From assembly GCA_023400055.1 (NCBI GenBank), contig JAEXFN010000017.1, positions 62,001-126,000 of the forward strand: a stretch of 64,000 nt of DNA. The letters run 5' to 3'. Below are positions 1 through 8,208 of the stretch, piece by piece. The notes under the pieces were generated by a model, which saw only the letters and a list, made by a program, of their open reading frames with translations, did no database searches and was not told the origin of the DNA. Every line of letters begins with the position of its first letter. Position 1 is the first letter of the stretch. The position numbers were made by a program, and so were the translations under genes. This DNA is from Bacillota bacterium. Its GTDB lineage: Bacteria > Bacillota > UBA4882 > UBA8346.

Positions 1-1
1 G

Positions 2-664
2 TTTTTTAAGTATTTATGCCGCCAGGGTTACCTGGACCGCAATCCGGTGCTGGGGGTGTCCATTCCCAAACGGGAGAAACGCTTGCCGCAGTTTCTTTAC
101 CAGCAGGAGATGTCCGACCTGTTGGAATTGGCCGATCCCGCCACGAAACTGGGAATGCGCGACCGGGCGCTGCTCGAGCTTTTTTACTCCAGCGGTTTGC
201 GCCTTCAGGAAGTGGTCGGCTTGACCCTGGCCGATCTGGATTTCAGCCGGGGCTATGTCCGGGTCCTGGGGAAAGGCTCCAAAGAACGGCTGGTGCCGCT
301 GGGCGGCGTGGCGCAACGCGCGCTCGAGGCGTATCTGCGCCAATTGCGGCCGGCCTTGCTTCGCCAGCAATCCCAGCCCAAGCCGGTCCCCAACGTCTTT
401 TTGAACAGCCGCGGCACCCGGTTGAGCGGCCGGAGCATGCAGCGCATCTTCGCCAAATATCTGGACCGGCTGGCCTTGAACCGCAAAATGAGCCCCCATA
501 CCATCCGGCACACTTTTGCCACGCACCTGCTGGAGAACGGCGCCGATCTGCGGGTGGTCCAGGAGCTGCTGGGCCATGTCGATATCTCGACCACCCAGAT
601 CTATACCCATCTGACCCGCGAAAAAATCCGCGCCGTTTACTTAAATAGCCATCCCCGGGCCTGA
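2..664 (+). CDS. Tyrosine recombinase of the XerC/XerD type (5' truncated)
   Basis: Site-specific tyrosine recombinase that would resolve chromosome dimers at a dif site or act in a related integration reaction. The frame is open from the window edge, so the N-terminal part of the SAM-like core-binding domain is missing; the visible part begins near FFKYLCRQGYLDRNP, typical of the end of that domain. The catalytic set is complete: Arg in SGLRLQEV, Lys in GKGSKER, HTIRHTFATHL (H-x-x-R), His in LLGHVDIST and the nucleophile Tyr in TTQIYTHL. It lies alone at the edge with no att site or phage genes visible, so a housekeeping Xer role is more likely than a mobile-element integrase, but XerC, XerD and XerA cannot be told apart here. 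Confidence 0.9.
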   Translation, partial: FFKYLCRQGYLDRNPVLGVSIPKREKRLPQFLYQQEMSDLLELADPATKLGMRDRALLELFYSSGLRLQEVVGLTLADLDFSRGYVRVLGKGSKERLVPLGGVAQRALEAYLRQLRPALLRQQSQPKPVPNVFLNSRGTRLSGRSMQRIFAKYLDRLALNRKMSPHTIRHTFATHLLENGADLRVVQELLGHVDISTTQIYTHLTREKIRAVYLNSHPRA

Positions 665-1158
665 TTTTAGTTCCACAGTTACCGCGTCCAACCTATTTTC
701 GTCGTGCTTCAAAAAATGGCAACTTCTTTGGTTATCAGCGAACATCCGCGATAATACCAGCGCCGTCGGGCGTTTTTTATTTTGGGGGATTCGAGTGCAA
801 CGCTATCAATTTTCTAAATTTTGGTACGGCGGGAGGAATATTGAACGGCCCAAACCCTTATGGCAGCTACTTTCGCGGCCGATTGTCAACTGGTGCCATC
901 AATGCTATAAAATGCAACATAATTATGTGAAAAACGGGAATAATTTAGCCTATTCACAAATGGGCACCCGGGTAGTAAGATGACATCAGAACCTTGAAAA
1001 ACCCATAATCCGATGAACGACACCCACTGTTTATCGGCAGAAGGAGTTGATGTGGGAGTAGCTTTCGAACCTTGCTTCCAGGAATCCTTGTTACGTTACA
1101 ATCAATCCAGTTTCCGTCTCAGCAAAATCAAAACTATATTCTTTAGGAGGCAAATCAA
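665..1158. other. Non-coding stretch upstream of the porin-like gene
   Basis: No convincing gene. A 62-codon open frame at 795-983 has a weak GGGGGA upstream but an uninformative composition. The stretch holds the putative promoter at 883-911 and a long leader containing small inverted repeats (for example CCGAT near 1010 with ATCGG near 1034). The leader ends in a strong AGGAGG at 1145-1150. No known riboswitch class is recognised. Confidence 0.4.
883..911 (+). promoter_or_regulatory. Putative sigma-A-type promoter for the beta-barrel gene
   Basis: TTGTCA at 883-888, a 17-bp spacer and TATAAA at 906-911. If used, transcription starts near 918 and leaves a 5' leader of about 240 nt before the start codon at 1159. 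Found by eye only. Confidence 0.45.
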
Positions 1159-2046
1159 TTGAAAAAGTTAGTCACATCTGTCGTAACTTTCGCTTTAGTA
1201 CTTTCCACCGCAGTAGCTGTTTCCGCTGCTCCTAATGTTAATGGTTCAGTCACTTATGGCATTGACAAAGACAACGACGGTCTGCAGGGAGTCATCAACT
1301 TCGATGGCCAACTCAGCCCGAGCCTTGATTATCACACCCAGTTGAAGAGCGCCATGGACACCGATCCTAATAGTACCGATAATATGTCTACCAGCGACAA
1401 GTTGTTAGGCAATGAGAACTTGCAAGATATCACTCTGAAAGAAGCCAGCTTCACTTATAAGAACAAATTAGCTGACGTAACCGTTGGTAAATTTGCTTAC
1501 AACCCGACTGTCATGACCATTATGGATACCAGCACCTATGAGATGAACGCCCCGTTAGCCGTTAAGATCGCTCCGAAAGTCGGCAAAAACATCGATTTGG
1601 CCTTCGGTTTTCAACCGCGGCAAGACAGCAATGACCCCGCATTCGGCGATAACGCTTACCAAGTCGAAGCCGGTTACAACTTCGGCATCGCTAGCGTTGG
1701 CGTGAACTATCAGAAACTTGATTCCGACCATGACGGCGCTTTGGTTTGGCAGGCAAGCGCTCAACCGCTCAAAAACCTGAACGTCTATGGCGAAGTTGGT
1801 AAAGAAAATGGCGATGCGTATAATGACCAAAAAGATGTCGCTAAAATCGGCGCTCTCTTCACCATGGATAAGTTCTATGCCCGTGGCGAGTATAATGACA
1901 AAGCCACCGACCTTGAGTCCAAGTGGGCTACCCGGATCGGTTACAACTTCACCAACAACCTCTCAGCCGAAGTAAGAAGCTGGGCTAAGAGCGAAAACAA
2001 GGTCTATGACCAATACAACCAAGTACGGGTTAACTACAACTTCTAA
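1159..2046 (+). CDS. Secreted porin-like outer-membrane beta-barrel protein
   Basis: Probably an outer-membrane protein; function otherwise unknown. The TTG start at 1159 follows AGGAGG with ideal spacing. Residues 1-23 are a Sec signal peptide (KK, a hydrophobic core, then VSA-AP). The mature part, about 270 residues, is rich in alternating hydrophobic/polar strands with Tyr, Gly and Asn, such as YQVEAGYNFGIASVGVNYQ and KWATRIGYNF, and it ends in VNYNF with a C-terminal Phe, as in BAM-assembled barrels. It has no SLH or other cell-wall domain. It lies alone with its own promoter and terminator, and its codon use is more AT-rich than its neighbours, as for a highly expressed gene. Barrel topology is inferred from pattern only; a secreted non-barrel beta protein is the alternative. 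Confidence 0.65.
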   Translation: MKKLVTSVVTFALVLSTAVAVSAAPNVNGSVTYGIDKDNDGLQGVINFDGQLSPSLDYHTQLKSAMDTDPNSTDNMSTSDKLLGNENLQDITLKEASFTYKNKLADVTVGKFAYNPTVMTIMDTSTYEMNAPLAVKIAPKVGKNIDLAFGFQPRQDSNDPAFGDNAYQVEAGYNFGIASVGVNYQKLDSDHDGALVWQASAQPLKNLNVYGEVGKENGDAYNDQKDVAKIGALFTMDKFYARGEYNDKATDLESKWATRIGYNFTNNLSAEVRSWAKSENKVYDQYNQVRVNYNF

Positions 2047-2073
2047 GATATTATCAAATGTTTCAAGCAATAT

Positions 2074-2104
2074 GGGGCAGCCAGCCATGGCTGCCCCTTT
2101 TTTA
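2074..2104 (+). terminator. Rho-independent terminator of the porin-like gene
   Basis: Perfect 9-bp stem GGGGCAGCC (2074-2082) with GGCTGCCCC (2089-2097), a 6-nt loop and a T-rich tail. Confidence 0.9.
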
Positions 2105-2124
2105 TTTTCACTTCCCATGATCGC

Positions 2125-2237
2125 GAGTCCGTCGGTATAACCGACGGACTCGCCAATGAGAGACGAACTTCAATCATCCGTATTGTATCATGAAAAGCCG
2201 GGAATGAAGTATCGTTTTCGTACGGTAAAAGTATCAT
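2125..2237. repeat. Dispersed hairpin module, copy 1
   Basis: Begins with a perfect 12-bp inverted repeat (GAGTCCGTCGGT, 3-nt loop, complement) at 2125-2151. It continues with about 85 bp that match the second copy at 13552-13662, including shared blocks GAAAAGCCGGG, TGAAGTATCGTTTT and TATCAT. Both copies lie downstream of a gene and upstream of a 21-bp-period array. No transposase or terminal direct repeat is visible. Confidence 0.75.
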
Positions 2238-2309
2238 CCGGCTCCGAAATTGACCTCCGGAATCAGCGACCGACATTGACCAGCGGCTTCACCCGGGGAA
2301 GGAGCTGGG

Positions 2310-2393
2310 AATATTCCCTGGAGATAACTCTTTGAACGACAGAAGGAGCTCTTTGAATGACAGAAGGAGCTCTTTCACTTGAGTAATGAGGAC
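2310..2393. repeat. 21-bp tandem repeat array A (about 4 units)
   Basis: Units at 2331-2351 and 2352-2372 are nearly identical (TTTGAACGACAGAAGGAGC and TTTGAATGACAGAAGGAGC, each followed by TC), flanked by more diverged units in the same 21-bp phase. The unit resembles a minority unit type of the array at 13932-14204 and the main unit type at 52119-52265. Confidence 0.75.
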
Positions 2394-2720
2394 ATTTTTT
2401 GCCCCTGGAAGGATTTCTCATTTGGCATATCTTGCGTGAACGATGAGGATTTTTGCGGAACGAATGGGGAGATCCGTTAAAAGAAAAGCTATCAATAAAT
2501 TGGCATGCGGATGCCGAACCATTGTTGTTTCCGCATTGGTCCAATTTAAAAGTTGAAGGGCCACGCTAGGATGATTGCCCATGCTGCACTTGGATTGATT
2601 GATTATCGCCAATAAATATGTTATTTTTAGAAGCGTTGAGATAAAGTCTTTTCAATTGGAAATCGCTTACAACGTTTTTAGAAGGCAAGCGAACACAACG
2701 AATGAAGGAAACGGGTTCAG
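2394..2720. other. Non-coding stretch between array A and the YgiQ gene
   Basis: About 330 bp with no supportable gene on either strand; the short open frames here have no ribosome binding site. The last part before 2721 is AT-rich and should hold the promoter of the YgiQ gene, but I see no clear -35/-10 pair. Confidence 0.4.
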
Positions 2721-4625
2721 ATGAAGGTCAAGCCAGGCAGTTTTTTGCCGATTTCCCGCGCGGACATGGCCGAGCGCGGCTGGGATGAGCTGGATTTTTT
2801 GCTCATCAGCGGCGACGCCTATGTGGATCATCCCAGTTTCGGGCATGCGATCATCAGCCGGTTGCTGGAGCGTCAGGGCTACCGGGTCGGCATCATTCCC
2901 CAGCCCGATTGGCATGATGCCAACGGTTTTAAGATTTTGGGCCGGCCGCGGCTGGCGGTTTTCGTGGCCTCGGGGGTGATCGACTCGATGGTCAACCATT
3001 ATACCGCCAGCAAGAAACCGCGCCGCGACGACGCTTATTCGCCGGGCGGCGCGGCGGGCCACCGTCCCGATCGCGCGGTGATCGTTTACGCCAACCGGGT
3101 CCGCGAAGCCTTTAAAAACATTCCGGTGATCCTGGGCGGAATCGAAGCCAGCCTGCGGCGGTTCGCCCATTATGATTACTGGGATAATGCGGTGCGCCGC
3201 TCGATCCTGCTGGATTCCAAGGCGGATCTGTTGATCTACGGCATGGGGGAGAAACCAGTGCTGGAGCTGGCCGCCCGGCTGGCGGCCGGAGAACCGGTCG
3301 CCAATATCCGGGAGTTGCGGGGCACGGCTTACCTGGCCGGTCCCGATGGTTTTCGGGAGCGGTTCGACCCCGGCGAGCGGGATCGCGCTTGGATCCTGAC
3401 GCCTTCCTATGAGGACGTTAAAAATGACCCGCGCCAATATGCCAGCGCGTTTAAAATGCAGTACGATGAGCAAGATCCGCTCCGCGGGAAGACGCTGATC
3501 CAACCGCACGGGGAGCGTTACGTGGTGCAAAACCCGCCGGCCCTGCCGTTGGACGTGGCGGAGATGGACCGGATCTATGCCTTGCCCTATCAACGGACTT
3601 ACCATCCGAGCTATGCGGCGCAGGGCGGGATTCCGGCCATCCGGGAAGTCGAATTCAGCATCACCAGCCACCGGGGGTGCTATGGCGCTTGCTCCTTCTG
3701 CGCGCTGCATTTTCATCAAGGACGGATCATCCAGAAACGGAGCCAGTCCTCGATCCTGAACGAGGCGCATCAGTTGACCGGGCTGCCCGATTTTAAAGGC
3801 TATATTCATGATGTCGGGGGGCCGACCGCCAATTTCCGCAATCCCGCCTGTCTCAAGCAGAAACAGTCCGGCGCCTGTAAGGATAAACAGTGTCTGGAAA
3901 ACGGAGGCTGCTCCAACCTGATCGTCGATCACTCCGAATACCTGGAGTTGCTCCGCAGATTGCGGGCAATCCCCGAAATCAAGAAGGTATTCATCCGGTC
4001 CGGAATCCGCTACGATTATCTGATGCTGGACAAGAACGACGACTTCTTCAAGGAACTTTGCGAGCACCATATCAGCGGCCAATTGAAGGTCGCCCCCGAA
4101 CATGTGGCCGAACGGGTGCTGCGGCGGATGGGCAAGCCGAGCCGGCAGGTTTATGAGCGGTTTGTGAAGAAATTTTATGAGATCAACCGGGAATTGGGCA
4201 AAGAGCAATATCTGGTTCCCTATCTGGTTTCCAGCCATCCGGGCAGCGATCTGCGGGCGGCCATCGAGTTGGCCGAGTACCTGCGGGACATCCATCATAC
4301 TCCCGAACAGGTTCAGGACTTTTATCCGACGCCGGGGAGCCTCTCGACCTGCATGTTTTATACGGGGCTGGATCCCCGGACCATGGAGCCGGTCTATGTG
4401 CCGCGCGCGCCCAAGGAAAAGGCGATGCAGCGGGCCTTGCTGCAATACCGGAACCCCGCCAATTACGATCTGGTTTATGAAGCCCTGCGGACCGCGGGCC
4501 GGACCGACCTCATCGGCTACGGGCCGCGAAGTTTGATCCCGTCACGGCGGCCCGGTGGCGATCGTCCGGCGCGCCGGCCCGGTGCCCCGAAACCGAAAGT
4601 TGCCCAAACCCGTACCCGGAAGTGA
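2721..4625 (+). CDS. YgiQ family radical SAM protein
   Basis: Radical SAM enzyme of the YgiQ (UPF0313) family; its reaction is not known to me. The 634-residue length is usual. An N-terminal region similar to a B12-binding fold (PISRADMAERGWDELDFLLI) precedes the radical SAM core with the CxxxCxxC cluster motif in RGCYGACSFCALHFH, and a C-terminal extension carries the proline/arginine-rich tail common in the family. ATG at 2721 follows GAAGGAAA at about 10 nt. It stands alone between an array and pgsA. A long opposite-strand open frame over the same region is a GC-driven shadow. Confidence 0.93.
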   Translation: MKVKPGSFLPISRADMAERGWDELDFLLISGDAYVDHPSFGHAIISRLLERQGYRVGIIPQPDWHDANGFKILGRPRLAVFVASGVIDSMVNHYTASKKPRRDDAYSPGGAAGHRPDRAVIVYANRVREAFKNIPVILGGIEASLRRFAHYDYWDNAVRRSILLDSKADLLIYGMGEKPVLELAARLAAGEPVANIRELRGTAYLAGPDGFRERFDPGERDRAWILTPSYEDVKNDPRQYASAFKMQYDEQDPLRGKTLIQPHGERYVVQNPPALPLDVAEMDRIYALPYQRTYHPSYAAQGGIPAIREVEFSITSHRGCYGACSFCALHFHQGRIIQKRSQSSILNEAHQLTGLPDFKGYIHDVGGPTANFRNPACLKQKQSGACKDKQCLENGGCSNLIVDHSEYLELLRRLRAIPEIKKVFIRSGIRYDYLMLDKNDDFFKELCEHHISGQLKVAPEHVAERVLRRMGKPSRQVYERFVKKFYEINRELGKEQYLVPYLVSSHPGSDLRAAIELAEYLRDIHHTPEQVQDFYPTPGSLSTCMFYTGLDPRTMEPVYVPRAPKEKAMQRALLQYRNPANYDLVYEALRTAGRTDLIGYGPRSLIPSRRPGGDRPARRPGAPKPKVAQTRTRK

Positions 4626-4869
4626 AGTTGCCAGGCATTCGTCGGGTAGTAAATTGGTTCACGGTGCTTAAAAGGCAGCGGAGGTCCTCTAGTGCCTTTT
4701 AGCTGACGAGTCCAATCAGCAGGCGCGGAGACCCGGGGAAAACGCCGGTTTAATCAGGATTTAAATGAATTACCTTCCCGACCCGGCAGGGAAATCGAAT
4801 CATTGCCAGAATTAATAAGTTAACTCAAATTAATTAATTAATTAAACTGAATGATAAAGGAATGGTTTC

Positions 4870-5391
4870 ATGACCTTGGCCAATTGGATTACCTCAATCC
4901 GTTTTCTGCTGGCACCGCTCATTTATTGGCAGATGACCCTCGGGACCAGCGCCGGTTTGATCTGGGCCGCCGCGTTGGTTGGCTTGGCCGGCCTGACCGA
5001 TCTGGCCGACGGTTATACGGCCCGCAAACGGAACGAAGTCAGTGAATTGGGGAAGATGCTGGATCCGCTCGCCGACAAGCTACTGGTGGTCCTGATCTTA
5101 TTGGCTTTCGCGGCGCGTTGGTCCTTGCCCGGCTGGATGGTGGGAATCTATTTCGCCAAAGAATTGCTCCAGGTAGTGGCCGGCGCGCTGCTCTTTCGGA
5201 ACAGCCGGCAGCTGATTCCCGCCAACCGCTGGGGAAAGACCGCGACGTTCAGTTTTTTTCTGGGTTTTGGCCTTTATTGGCTCAGCCAGAAGCTAGGGAC
5301 GCTGATCATCGGGATCGCGATCGCCATTTCCATTTATGCGTTTTATACCTATTACCAGACTTATCGGGAATGGGTGAAAGAACGCTCTTAA
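4870..5391 (+). CDS. pgsA: CDP-diacylglycerol--glycerol-3-phosphate 3-phosphatidyltransferase
   Basis: Integral membrane enzyme that makes phosphatidylglycerol phosphate from CDP-diacylglycerol and glycerol 3-phosphate, the committed step to phosphatidylglycerol. The CDP-alcohol phosphotransferase signature D(x)2DG(x)2AR(x)8G(x)3D(x)3D is complete: D44, D47-G48, A51-R52, G61, D65, D69. The length of 173 residues and about five hydrophobic segments fit bacterial PgsA. ATG at 4870 follows AAAGGA. Assignment as PgsA rather than another CDP-alcohol phosphotransferase rests on size and overall resemblance. Confidence 0.88.
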   Translation: MTLANWITSIRFLLAPLIYWQMTLGTSAGLIWAAALVGLAGLTDLADGYTARKRNEVSELGKMLDPLADKLLVVLILLAFAARWSLPGWMVGIYFAKELLQVVAGALLFRNSRQLIPANRWGKTATFSFFLGFGLYWLSQKLGTLIIGIAIAISIYAFYTYYQTYREWVKERS

Positions 5392-5549
5392 ACCGCGTTC
5401 CGGCGGTTTCTAAACGGTCCACCAGGCTATCGTTCCTTCCTTTATTTGGATCTGCGGCGTCCCAGGATGCCAAGCCCGGAAATTGCACGGAGCAGGTATG
5501 AAAAGGTAGGCGGCGTTTATAATAACCTCATCAAGCTCGGGAGGTTACA

Positions 5550-6236
5550 ATGAGAAACGTGATGGTCCTGTTGGTCGCCTCGATCGGTCCCGGACTCCTC
5601 TGGTTATGGTACTTTTATAAGCAGGACCGTTTTGAGCCGGAGCCCGTCCGGGTGATCCTGAAAGTTTTTCTGATGGGGGTATTATTGGTCATTCCCGCCG
5701 GATTGCTGGAGCAGATCTGGCGGGCGCGGATCGTGGACGCGGTTCAGAATAACAATTGGCTTAATTTTTTAATGCTGGCTTTCCTGGTGGTGGCGCTGAT
5801 CGAAGAAGGCCTGAAAAGCGGCCTCCTCATTTGGATGATGGGCCAGAGCAATGAGCTTGATGAACCGGTGGACGGGATCATCTACGGGATTACGTTGGGA
5901 TTGGGCTTCGCCTCGCTGGAGAACTTTCTGTGGGCCAGCGTCTACGGGTACGGGGTCGCGGCGATGCGGGCGGTGGTCACTACCCTGGCCCACGCGACCT
6001 TCAGCGGCTGGATGGGGCACTATGTGGCCCGTTATAAGTTATCGGCCATCAGCGACCAAGGGTTGCTCTGGAGCGGTTTCCTGATGGCCTGGGCGATTCA
6101 CGGCGCCTATGATTTTCTGTTATTCCTGCGCAACGGCTTCGCCTCGTTCCTGGCCTTCGCCTTAATCGTCACCCTGCTGTTCCGGCTCTACCGGACGATG
6201 CAACAACTGAGCGCCCGATCGCCGTTCCGGGATTAG
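5550..6236 (+). CDS. PrsW-type intramembrane metalloprotease
   Basis: Multi-pass membrane protein of the PrsW/CAAX-protease superfamily; PrsW of Bacillus cleaves the anti-sigma factor RsiW. About seven membrane segments in 228 residues. The conserved motifs are present in order: EEGLK (E85, E86, K89), GFASLEN, HATFSGWMGH and HGAYDF, which provide the glutamates and histidines of the active site. ATG at 5550 follows GGGAGG at 8 nt. No anti-sigma factor gene lies nearby, so the substrate is unknown; a prenyl-processing or unrelated membrane role is possible. Confidence 0.85.
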   Translation: MRNVMVLLVASIGPGLLWLWYFYKQDRFEPEPVRVILKVFLMGVLLVIPAGLLEQIWRARIVDAVQNNNWLNFLMLAFLVVALIEEGLKSGLLIWMMGQSNELDEPVDGIIYGITLGLGFASLENFLWASVYGYGVAAMRAVVTTLAHATFSGWMGHYVARYKLSAISDQGLLWSGFLMAWAIHGAYDFLLFLRNGFASFLAFALIVTLLFRLYRTMQQLSARSPFRD

Positions 6237-6317
6237 GATTCATTCCGAAATAAACTTGATTTCACGCACTCCTTTTTGGTATACTTTTAAAGGATATTCC
6301 AAAAGGGAGTGTTTTTC

Positions 6318-7073
6318 ATGTCCGGCCATTCCAAATGGGCAACGATTAAACGTAAAAAAGAAGTAACCGATCAGAAACGGGCCAATGCTTTTACCAAAGT
6401 GACCCGCGAAATTATTGTGGCTGCCAAAGCCGGCGGCGGGGATCCCAATAACAATTTCCGGCTGCGGCTGGCTGTTATCAAGGCCAAAGAGGCCAATATG
6501 CCCAACGACAACATTCAGCGGGCCATCAAACGCGGCGTGGGTGAGTCCGATGCGGCCCAATTCGAAGAGGTATACTATGAAGGTTACGGCCCCGGCGGAG
6601 TGGCGCTGCTGGTGCAATGCCTGACCGACAACCGTAACCGGACCGCCGGCGATATGCGGTATATCTTTTCCCGGAACAACGGCAATCTCGGCGAAGCGGG
6701 CTGCGTGGCCTGGATCTTCGCCCAGAAAGGCCTGATCGTCGTGGACGCGGAGGCCTACGGCAAGAGCGAGGAGGAACTCTTCGAGGCGGCCATCGAGGCA
6801 GGCGCCGAAGATCTGAAGAATCAGGACGACAGCTTCGAGATTTATGCCGATACCAGTCAATTGGAAGCGGTGCGCCAGTCGTTCGAGAATCAGAAGATCC
6901 CCGTCAAATCGGCCGAATTGACCATGGTCCCCAGCAATACGGTGGAGCTCGACGCCGAACAGGCGCAACTGTTGTTGAAACTGGTGGATGCGCTGGAAGA
7001 TAACGACGATGTCCAAAACGTCTACGGCAACTTCGAAATCTCCGACGCCGTCATGGAAGAGCTGAATAAGTAA
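6318..7073 (+). CDS. YebC/PmpR/TACO1 family protein
   Basis: Member of the YebC family, known as DNA-binding regulators and, more recently, as factors that help ribosomes at difficult sequences. The start MSGHSKWATIKRKK is the family signature; ATG at 6318 is preferred over an in-frame GTG at 6309 because AAGGGAG lies 8 nt upstream of the ATG. Length (251 residues) is normal. It is followed by a BofC-like gene; in clostridial genomes this pair often precedes ruvCAB, which is absent here. Confidence 0.95.
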   Translation: MSGHSKWATIKRKKEVTDQKRANAFTKVTREIIVAAKAGGGDPNNNFRLRLAVIKAKEANMPNDNIQRAIKRGVGESDAAQFEEVYYEGYGPGGVALLVQCLTDNRNRTAGDMRYIFSRNNGNLGEAGCVAWIFAQKGLIVVDAEAYGKSEEELFEAAIEAGAEDLKNQDDSFEIYADTSQLEAVRQSFENQKIPVKSAELTMVPSNTVELDAEQAQLLLKLVDALEDNDDVQNVYGNFEISDAVMEELNK

Positions 7074-7133
7074 TCTCGGTAATCTTATTGGCGATAGATA
7101 TCCAGCAGGGCAAAAAGACGATCGAATTTCATA

Positions 7134-7188
7134 AAATCCCCGTTCTGAGGTCGGCCCGGTTTGGGCGCTCGGCGCGGGGGATTTTTAT
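7134..7188 (+). terminator. Terminator after yebC
   Basis: AAATCCCCG at 7134-7142 pairs with CGGGGGATTT at 7175-7184, followed by a T-rich run. The large loop contains further GC-rich pairing. Confidence 0.65.
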
Positions 7189-7282
7189 TTTTCTCCGGGA
7201 GCGGTTTGCAATTTCAAAATTTTTAACAGCGGTTATAAATTTTCCAACTTTGGTAATGCTATTGCCAAAGAAGGTGATTTCC

Positions 7283-7828
7283 TTGAAATTGCCGCCGTTT
7301 TACCGGATCATCCTCCGCCTCGGCATGGTCGTTCTGGTCGTCGCAGCGACGCTTCTCTGGGCGGTTCATAATCCCCGCCAGATCGGACAGTTACGCGGCA
7401 TGTTGGCCCTGTCATTCACTTCCCAACCAGCGGAACGAATCATGGAAATTGATACCCGCTACGCGGCCTGCGGCCATTCGAACCGGGCCAGGACGACCTT
7501 TCCGAGCGAAGCCGCGCTTCAATCGGCGGTTGAGCAACACGCGGAATACCGTTTTCAAAAACAAACCGGCAATTTGTACCGCTATGCGGCCACGGACGAT
7601 GGCCTCTGCCCGTCTTGCAAGCAGAATCAGTTTTTGGGATTGGACAATCAGCAGGTGGTAGTGTATCACGGCACTCCCAGTCAGCCCGGGCCGGTTGCGG
7701 AGCGATTATCGCTGCCGATTCAAGGTTTGCCCCAATCGGAGCTGGATGATTTGAAAAAGGGGATCCCCTTTAAGGATTCCCGGGAGAAACTGCAGTTGAT
7801 CGAGGGATTAAACGGAATCAACGAATAA
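7283..7828 (+). CDS. BofC C-terminal-domain-like protein
   Basis: Probably a sporulation checkpoint protein of the BofC type; Bacillus BofC restrains SpoIVB signalling from the forespore. TTG at 7283 follows AAGAAGGTG; an upstream GTG-initiated reading would add an implausible N-terminus. One membrane anchor or signal segment lies at about residues 8-28 (ILRLGMVVLVVAATLLWAV). The rest resembles the BofC C-terminal region, with LGLDNQQVVVYHGTP, LPIQGLPQSELDDLKKGIPF and the closing KLQLIEGL. It has four cysteines (near C48 and in CPSCK), unusual for BofC. The position directly after yebC supports the call; similarity is judged by eye. Confidence 0.65.
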   Translation: MKLPPFYRIILRLGMVVLVVAATLLWAVHNPRQIGQLRGMLALSFTSQPAERIMEIDTRYAACGHSNRARTTFPSEAALQSAVEQHAEYRFQKQTGNLYRYAATDDGLCPSCKQNQFLGLDNQQVVVYHGTPSQPGPVAERLSLPIQGLPQSELDDLKKGIPFKDSREKLQLIEGLNGINE

Positions 7829-7860
7829 AAGCCCGTCAAAAGAGCCGACGGGCTTAATGC
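7829..7860 (+). terminator. Hairpin after the BofC-like gene
   Basis: AAGCCCGTC (7829-7837) pairs with GACGGGCTT (7847-7855). The T run is weak (AATGCTTTT), so termination is likely but not certain. Confidence 0.55.
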
Positions 7861-8041
7861 TTTTCGATAGCCTACTTTTCATGCCGAATTTGTGCATGCA
7901 CACCTCTAACGGCAGGGACTGCCGTTAATTTACCGGTAGGACTATTAACCGCCGCCGTTGCGGCAGGTTAGTCCATCATGCCCCCGACGGAGGGTTACCC
8001 CTCAGGGCATGTTCGGTTTCATTTGGTGCTACCGAAAAGCT
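7859..8041 (+). ncRNA. Candidate structured RNA of unknown class
   Basis: About 183 nt that folds by eye into a closed multibranch structure. A terminal stem joins GCTTTTCGATAG (7860-7871) with CTACCGAAAAGC (8029-8040), and a second helix joins GCCGAA with TTCGGT. Inside are at least three strong hairpins: TAACGGCA/TGCCGTTA (7908-7926), GGACTA..AACC/GGTTAGTCC with a nested GCCGC/GCGGC (7939-7974), and CATGCCC/GGGCATG (7978-8011). It lies in the 380-bp gap before the EF-G-like gene. It could be a free-standing RNA or a leader. It matches none of the riboswitch, 6S, SRP or tmRNA consensus sequences that I know. The rest of the gap up to 8208 shows nothing recognisable apart from the ribosome binding site. 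Confidence 0.5.
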
Positions 8042-8208
8042 CAGTCATTATTATGCGGAGCCGGGACGATTTTATGCCGGGAATCCCCCTAAAAAATTTT
8101 TGGCATAGCAGGAAATAGATTGCTCGGAATCGAATAGTAATCGACTAGTAACTAAATCTTAATACTCTGTTCATACCCGTTGGACCAGATCACAGAGGAG
8201 GGAAATTT

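Noticed and set aside
795..983. 62-codon open frame upstream of the porin-like gene
   Set aside because: It overlaps the best promoter for the next gene, has only a weak ribosome site and no recognisable pattern.
2667..4445. 592-codon open frame opposite the YgiQ gene
   Set aside because: Antisense shadow of a GC-rich gene; the YgiQ product on the plus strand has complete family motifs.
4703..4709. Hammerhead ribozyme core CTGACGA upstream of pgsA
   Set aside because: The required GAAA after stem II and the cleavage-site stem are not in the right positions.
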